In this document: positions 8,304-11,328 of the stretch, piece by piece
How positions within the stretch are numbered: position 1 is the first letter of the stretch
Layout of the letters: each line of letters opens with the position of its first letter
Assembly (NCBI GenBank): GCA_002476905.1
Contig: DLND01000110.1
Span: forward strand, 1 to 11,328
Reading direction: 5' to 3'
Length of the DNA stretch: 11,328 nucleotides
From: Flavobacteriales bacterium UBA7519
GTDB lineage: Bacteria > Bacteroidota > Bacteroidia > Flavobacteriales > Weeksellaceae
Made by a program: the position numbers and the translations under genes
Notes under the pieces: generated by a model
What the model was told of the DNA's origin: nothing
The model's input: only the letters and a program-made list of their open reading frames with translations
Databases searched by the model: none

Positions 8304-8894
8304 TTAAAATTCGTATTGCAACCCGAATTGGAAGCCGCTATTTCTAAGCTGTTTGTCACTATTTTTCCAACTTGTAGAACCGTTCTTTTTGATATCCGTA
8401 AAACCAATAATATATCTTGCACCAATTGCCATATTATTAAACTTGAAGCCCAATCCAATTCCTCCGCTCAAGTCCAATTGGTTATATGCATCTTTATCTT
8501 TCTCGATTATCGTTTTACTATCACTTTGGTATTTATTTTTGTTGCCTACTAAAACACCAAATTGAGGACCACCCTCGACGTAGAATTTTGGTATTAATTC
8601 AAATTGAAACATAATAGGCATCGATATATAATTAAGATTCAGCGTATGAGAAGTATTATTATTTTCATACTTAACACCCATATTATTATAAATCAATTCT
8701 GGCTGGATACTTAGCAAGGCATTCACAGGAGCATTCATATAAGCTCCTACATAAAAACCAATTTTTGAATTGGTATCTCCCCAAGTATTTTCTTTACTTA
8801 TCGTAGAAATATTAGCACCACCTTTCACTCCGAATGATTGTGAATAAGCCAAAGACATCATCGTTAATCCCAACAACCCAAATATTTTCTTCAT
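8304..8894 (-). CDS. Outer-membrane beta-barrel (porin-family) protein, PF13568-like
   Basis: A 196-residue protein with a signal peptide (MKKIFGLLGLTMMSLAYS, cut expected before Gln19). The mature part alternates polar and hydrophobic residues as in an eight-strand barrel and ends in Phe (GLQYEF), the usual C-terminal signal for barrel insertion by BAM. Family words include FYVGAYMNAP (47-56), LSIQPELIY (61-69), PIMFQF (93-98), FYVEGGPQFGVLV (104-116) and GARYIIGFTDI (158-168). The same words occur in order in the next gene upstream (8990-9670), so the two are tandem paralogues; this copy has shorter loops. Its size and motifs fit the small outer-membrane barrel group common in flavobacteria, whose substrates are generally unknown. 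A terminator lies between the two genes, so this one probably has its own promoter. Confidence 0.85.
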   Translation of the reverse strand: MKKIFGLLGLTMMSLAYSQSFGVKGGANISTISKENTWGDTNSKIGFYVGAYMNAPVNALLSIQPELIYNNMGVKYENNNTSHTLNLNYISMPIMFQFELIPKFYVEGGPQFGVLVGNKNKYQSDSKTIIEKDKDAYNQLDLSGGIGLGFKFNNMAIGARYIIGFTDIKKNGSTSWKNSDKQLRNSGFQFGLQYEF

Positions 8895-8916
8895 ATATAT
8901 AATCGTTTATCAAGAA

Positions 8917-8924
8917 CAAAAATA
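8917..8924 (-). promoter_or_regulatory. Candidate Bacteroidota -7 box for the downstream porin-like gene
   Basis: On the - strand TATTTTTG fits the TAnnTTTG consensus of the Bacteroidota primary sigma factor and lies 22 bp upstream of the ATG at 8894. The expected -33 TTG is not present at the usual spacing, only a T-rich stretch, so support is weak. Confidence 0.3.
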
Positions 8925-8931
8925 TAAATTT

Positions 8932-8963
8932 GAAATAAAAAAAGACCGAATAAATCGGTCTTT
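8932..8963 (-). terminator. Intrinsic terminator after the upstream porin-like gene
   Basis: A perfect 9-bp stem (AAAGACCGA 8941-8949 with TCGGTCTTT 8955-8963, loop ATAAA). In the - strand direction it is followed by a U-rich stretch (complement of 8932-8940). It begins 26 bp past the stop codon of the 8990-9670 gene. Confidence 0.85.
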
Positions 8964-8989
8964 GTAGCATTAAATATTTTTTTATAACA

Positions 8990-9670
8990 TTAGAATTTGT
9001 AAGACAATCCAACTTGAAATGTATTATTTCTGTTCTTATTGTTATCATTGTTTGTAGAAGTTGTTCCGTTTGATCCGTCATTCTTCTTGTTGATATCTGT
9101 AAATCCAGCTACATATCTAGCATTGATACCAAAATTTTCTGTGAAGTTAAAACCTAAACCTAGACCAGCTCCCATATTAAAGCTGCTATAGTTGTCTTTT
9201 ATGTCCTCAGATGAATTTGTATTTTGATTAGTTGTAGAACCATTGACTACCGTCGTATTGATATCTTTCGCTTTAGCACTTACTAAGAATCCAAACTCTG
9301 GACCTGCTTCTAGATAAAATTGTGGCGTTGCTTTAAACTGAAACATAATCGGAACTGTAATATAATCCAAATTTAGTTTTGCATCTTCTCTGTAGTCGAT
9401 TGTATTTCCTAAAACTGTTCCAGTATATCTCCTTGTAACCTTAGAACCTAATTGACTATATAAAACCTCTGGTTGGATACTGAACTGTTCTGATAAAGGC
9501 GCATTCATAAAAACACCACCATAGAAACCAGCTTTTGATTTTGAATCTTCATAACCATCATCAGAGATTGATGAAATGTTAACACCCGCTTTTAAACCGA
9601 ACGACGGACTAGTTTGTGCAAATGCAAATGTTCCCGCTACTAAACCTAATCCTAAAAATAACTTTTTCAT
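8990..9670 (-). CDS. Outer-membrane beta-barrel (porin-family) protein, PF13568-like; paralogue of the 8304-8894 gene
   Basis: A 226-residue protein starting at ATG 9670, which gives a clean signal peptide (MKKLFLGLGLVAGTFAFA, cut before Gln19). The frame stays open for 55 further codons upstream, but that stretch has no signal-peptide character and would bury the export signal, so I reject the longer start. Shared barrel words with its neighbour are FYGGVFMNAP, FSIQPEVLYSQLG, YITVPIMFQF, FYLEAGPEFGFLV, GAGLGLGFNF and ARYVAGFTDINKK; it ends in YKF, as barrel proteins do. It differs by two Asn/Ser/Thr/Asp-rich inserts (about 138-160 and 198-216), which should be surface loops. A 158-bp gap separates it from aroB; a weak hairpin (9727-9745) lies in this leader and no convincing promoter is seen there. 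Confidence 0.87.
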   Translation of the reverse strand: MKKLFLGLGLVAGTFAFAQTSPSFGLKAGVNISSISDDGYEDSKSKAGFYGGVFMNAPLSEQFSIQPEVLYSQLGSKVTRRYTGTVLGNTIDYREDAKLNLDYITVPIMFQFKATPQFYLEAGPEFGFLVSAKAKDINTTVVNGSTTNQNTNSSEDIKDNYSSFNMGAGLGLGFNFTENFGINARYVAGFTDINKKNDGSNGTTSTNNDNNKNRNNTFQVGLSYKF

Positions 9671-9828
9671 AATTTCAAATTTTAAATTTTGTTTTACGGT
9701 TGGGATACTTTCAAATTCTTTGCCAAAATTCCTGAAACCAGAATTACAAACTTGGTACAGGCTGCGATTTATTAATGTAAAATATTTATTTTCAATCAAA
9801 TAAAAATAGTATTCATTGAATAATATGA

Positions 9829-10875
9829 TTAACAATTACCCATATTTTTGTAGAAGTTTAAGGCTAAAATAATCTGTTCAGCTTTCACTTTTTGGTCATA
9901 TAAGCAAGATCCGATACCATTAATAAGAGAAAAATTAATATTTCCGTCTTCATTTTTTTTATCATTAAACATCAAATCCATGATTTCTGCATTTTTAAAT
10001 TCAGAAATGTCTATATAAGGAAAGAGTCTTTTTATCTTGCTGATGATAACAGATGAAACATCAACATCCAGCAGACCGCATAAAAACGCAAGATGCGTTT
10101 CACAGATCATTCCTAGCGCTACAGCTTCTCCATGAGGAATCAGGTTTCCTTTTTTAAGGAAAAGGCTTTCTACAGCGTGACCAATGGTGTGACCAAAATT
10201 GAGATTCTTCCTGATATTCTGCTCTCTAAAATCTTTTGAAACCACATCCTGCTTGATTTCCATGCTCCTTTGGATAAAAGGCTCAATAAACTGCGGTGCA
10301 ATTTTTTCTACAGTGATCAAATCATTCCAATGCTTTTCATCGGCTATCAGTCCATGTTTCAGCATTTCTGCAAAGCCACTTCTCAGTTCTTCAAATTTTA
10401 AAGTGTCTAGAAATTTGGGATAAAATAAAATAGCCTCTGGCAAAGCAAATGTTCCGATAACATTTTTAAGATATTGGTGATCTATTCCTGTTTTGCCACC
10501 GATTGATGCATCGCACATTGCAAGAAGCGTGGTTGGAAGATTAATGAAGCGGATTCCTCTTTTATAAGTAGAAGCTACAAAACCGCCAAGATCGGTTACC
10601 ACTCCACCGCCAAGGTTAATCAATAAAGATTTTCTGTCGGCTTCCATCTCCGAAAATATTTCCCAAAGTTGAGTCGCAGTTCCAATATTTTTATTTTCCT
10701 CGCCTGCCTCGATTTCAATCACTTCAAAAGGTGCATCGGTTTCCAGATTGGGAAGTAAAATTGGCAAACAATGATTGTGCGTATTCTCATCTACCAAAAT
10801 AAAAATTTTGCTTGGATTGAGTTGACTTATATATTCATTAAGACTTGTGAAATCTTTATCCAATTCTTTTATCAT
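9829..10875 (-). CDS. aroB: 3-dehydroquinate synthase
   Basis: A 348-residue enzyme of normal family length. It converts DAHP to 3-dehydroquinate, the second step of the shikimate pathway to chorismate, using NAD+ and a divalent metal in the cytoplasm. Visible signatures are the NAD-binding LGGGVVTDLGGFVASTYKRG (88-107), PTTLLAMCDASIGGKTGID (114-132), and the three metal ligands Glu170 (SGFAEMLKHG), His229 (NFGHTIGHAVE) and His248 (PHGEAVALGM). The essential Lys/Arg-bearing segments around 128 and 106-108 are present, so it should be active. I start at ATG 10875; a TTG two codons upstream is less likely. No Shine-Dalgarno is present. It is preceded by a tandem heptamer array and a guanine riboswitch with a terminator in the same orientation, which could govern its transcription. 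It is the only shikimate gene in view. Confidence 0.97.
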   Translation of the reverse strand: MIKELDKDFTSLNEYISQLNPSKIFILVDENTHNHCLPILLPNLETDAPFEVIEIEAGEENKNIGTATQLWEIFSEMEADRKSLLINLGGGVVTDLGGFVASTYKRGIRFINLPTTLLAMCDASIGGKTGIDHQYLKNVIGTFALPEAILFYPKFLDTLKFEELRSGFAEMLKHGLIADEKHWNDLITVEKIAPQFIEPFIQRSMEIKQDVVSKDFREQNIRKNLNFGHTIGHAVESLFLKKGNLIPHGEAVALGMICETHLAFLCGLLDVDVSSVIISKIKRLFPYIDISEFKNAEIMDLMFNDKKNEDGNINFSLINGIGSCLYDQKVKAEQIILALNFYKNMGNC

Positions 10876-10907
10876 AACCAAAATTTCAACAAAAGTAAGA
10901 ACAAAAA

Positions 10908-10956
10908 AGATAATAGATAATAGATATTAGATATTAGACATTAGATATCAGATATT
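10908..10956. repeat. Heptanucleotide tandem repeat, seven units of AGATATT-like sequence
   Basis: Seven consecutive 7-bp units: AGATAAT twice, AGATATT twice, AGACATT, AGATATC, AGATATT. The array lies 33 bp upstream of the aroB ATG, between it and the riboswitch terminator. A TAnnTTTG match on the - strand (TACTTTTG, 10890-10897) lies between the array and aroB, but it has no -33 partner and would leave a very short leader. Unit-number changes could alter promoter spacing or leader structure; the variant units suggest the array is not freshly expanded. Confidence 0.75.
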
Positions 10957-10974
10957 TTATCATAATTATTTATT

Positions 10975-11012
10975 AAAAATAAAAAAGGCTTCCATTGCAT
11001 ATACATGGAAGC
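10975..11012 (-). terminator. Intrinsic terminator of the guanine riboswitch expression platform
   Basis: An 8-bp perfect stem (GCTTCCAT 10988-10995 with ATGGAAGC 11005-11012, nine-base loop). On the - strand it is followed by C, six U, A and five U (10987-10975). It sits 43 nt downstream of the aptamer and 112 nt before aroB, where a riboswitch-controlled terminator is expected. Confidence 0.85.
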
Positions 11013-11060
11013 GTTCTATGAATAAAGATAAGATTCCCCTCACCTTTATAAAAACGCCTC
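11008..11060 (-). promoter_or_regulatory. Predicted antiterminator pairing of the riboswitch
   Basis: On the - strand RNA, GAGGCGUU (11060-11053) can pair with AACGCUUC (11015-11008): eight pairs including one G-U, extendable by another G-U (11052 with 11016). This pairing uses five bases of the aptamer P1 3' strand and five bases of the terminator 5' arm, so it excludes both. With no ligand the antiterminator can form and transcription continues; with ligand P1 is held and the terminator forms. This is base-pair inference by hand. Confidence 0.6.
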
Positions 11061-11127
11061 GTAGTCAAGCCATTTACGGTAGCTAGGTAGAAACTTTCGG
11101 GCCATATCCCCGATATTATACGACGGC
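11056..11127 (-). promoter_or_regulatory. Purine riboswitch aptamer, guanine type
   Basis: The - strand sequence fits the purine aptamer closely. P1 is UCGUA/UACGA, extendable by GCC/GGC across one bulged G. J1/2 follows; P2 is UCGGG/CCCGA with loop GAUAUGG; J2/3 is the invariant AAGUUUCUACC; P3 is AGCUA/UGGCU with loop CCGUAAA; J3/1 reads GAC before P1. The two loops carry the GG and CC needed for loop-loop contact. The specificity base (position 74 in the xpt numbering) is C, at 11064, which selects guanine over adenine, and U51 (11089) argues against the 2'-deoxyguanosine variant. The aptamer faces aroB and is followed by a terminator, so guanine should reduce downstream transcription. Purine riboswitches are best known from Firmicutes, usually ahead of purine genes. 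Confidence 0.93.
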
Positions 11128-11160
11128 ATAATATTCACTTTTCGTTTGAATTACATAATC

Positions 11161-11189
11161 ATATTAACTCTTGAAAGTATTTTTGTCAA
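11161..11189 (-). promoter_or_regulatory. Candidate promoter for the riboswitch transcript
   Basis: On the - strand TTGACA (11189-11184) and TAATAT (11166-11161) are separated by 17 bp. Transcription would start near 11154, about 27 nt before the aptamer. The elements resemble the general sigma70 type and not the Bacteroidota TTG/TAnnTTTG type, which is not found here, so the call is tentative. Confidence 0.4.
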
Positions 11190-11190
11190 T

Positions 11191-11238
11191 TTAAATACGA
11201 ACATTTTTATTAACTTTTATAATTTCGTTCGTATTAAA
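11191..11238. repeat. Inverted repeat directly upstream of the riboswitch promoter
   Basis: TTAAATACGAAC (11191-11202) and GTTCGTATTAAA (11227-11238) are reverse complements at 11 of 12 positions, spaced by 24 bp of AT-rich DNA. The repeat abuts the putative -35 and lies between it and the guaA terminator. It has no T run and a long loop, so a protein-binding site or part of a mobile repeat is more likely than a terminator. Confidence 0.5.
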
Positions 11239-11248
11239 CTCAAATCAA

Positions 11249-11288
11249 AAAAGATCCATCTATTGCATGAGCAATAGATGGATCTTTT
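11249..11288. terminator. Strong intrinsic terminator after guaA
   Basis: A perfect 18-bp stem (11249-11266 with 11271-11288, loop ATGA) whose outer bases are A on the left and T on the right. The adjoining A run (11247-11252) gives a U tract for - strand transcripts. It begins 9 bp past the guaA stop codon and should isolate the riboswitch transcript from guaA. Confidence 0.92.
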
Positions 11289-11297
11289 ATTATAATA

Positions 11298-11328
11298 CTA
11301 TTCCCACTCAATCGTTGCTGGTGGCTTA
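11298..11328 (-). CDS. guaA: GMP synthase (glutamine-hydrolysing), last nine codons only
   Basis: The - strand frame entering from the right edge reads KPPATIEWE and then TAG (stop at 11300-11298). This is the highly conserved C-terminus of GuaA, in its dimerisation domain; the enzyme aminates XMP to GMP in the last step of guanine nucleotide synthesis. Only nine residues are visible, but this ending is distinctive and is supported by the terminator after it and the guanine riboswitch beyond. Confidence 0.88.
   Translation of the reverse strand, partial: KPPATIEWE

Noticed and set aside
9671..9835. 55-codon N-terminal extension of the barrel gene 8990-9670
   Set aside because: It would place a clear signal peptide at residue 56. 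The ATG at 9670 gives a normal exported barrel and the extension resembles leader DNA.
10876..10881. TTG start two codons upstream of the aroB ATG
   Set aside because: ATG is the common start and the family N-terminus fits it; nothing supports the extra two residues.
10908..10956. CRISPR-like repeat array
   Set aside because: Seven-base units are contiguous with no spacers; this is a simple tandem repeat.
10966..11043. Small GTG-started frame of 25 codons between the aptamer and aroB (- strand)
   Set aside because: It runs through the terminator stem, starts with GTG without a usable ribosome site, and has no leader-peptide character; the RNA structure explains the sequence better.
11056..11127. 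Adenine or 2'-deoxyguanosine riboswitch
   Set aside because: The specificity base is C and not U, excluding adenine, and the J2/3 GUUUCUACC with U51 is of the guanine type.

Overview
The window looks like chromosomal DNA of a flavobacterium in the Chryseobacterium/Weeksellaceae neighbourhood of Bacteroidota. The case rests on strongly AT-rich sequence, start codons without Shine-Dalgarno sites, proteins typical of the phylum (a very large secreted alpha-2-macroglobulin-like protein, small PF13568-type outer-membrane barrels ending in Phe, a short Omp85-like barrel) and dispersed intergenic repeats I associate with this group. The genus is inferred.

Layout. 1-1978 (- strand): a UbiA-fold membrane protein followed after 9 bp by a POTRA/Omp85-type outer-membrane protein that runs off the left edge; they are probably co-transcribed. 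1979-2279: intergenic region with a 125-bp element bounded by 18-bp inverted repeats, then a palindrome close to the next start codon. 2280-8243 (+ strand): one 1,987-residue alpha-2-macroglobulin-family protein that lacks the thioester motif and carries two in-frame remnants of a dispersed palindromic DNA repeat. A bidirectional terminator separates it from two - strand paralogous outer-membrane barrels (8304-8894 and 8990-9670), each with its own terminator. 9829-10875 (- strand): aroB, 3-dehydroquinate synthase. 10876-11297: a regulatory intergenic region. 11298-11328: the last nine codons of guaA (GMP synthase).

The most notable find is in the guaA-aroB interval. Reading leftward there are a guaA terminator, an inverted repeat, a sigma70-like promoter, a purine riboswitch aptamer with the guanine-specifying C, an expression platform with mutually exclusive antiterminator and terminator, a 7 x 7-bp tandem repeat, and then aroB. 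The apparent target of a complete guanine OFF-switch is therefore a shikimate-pathway gene, which is unexpected for this riboswitch class. Either this is a non-canonical regulon member or the riboswitch has been orphaned by loss of a purine gene.

The other genes are mostly cell-envelope functions (outer-membrane barrels, secreted macroglobulin, membrane prenyltransferase-like protein) and do not form one pathway with aroB or guaA.
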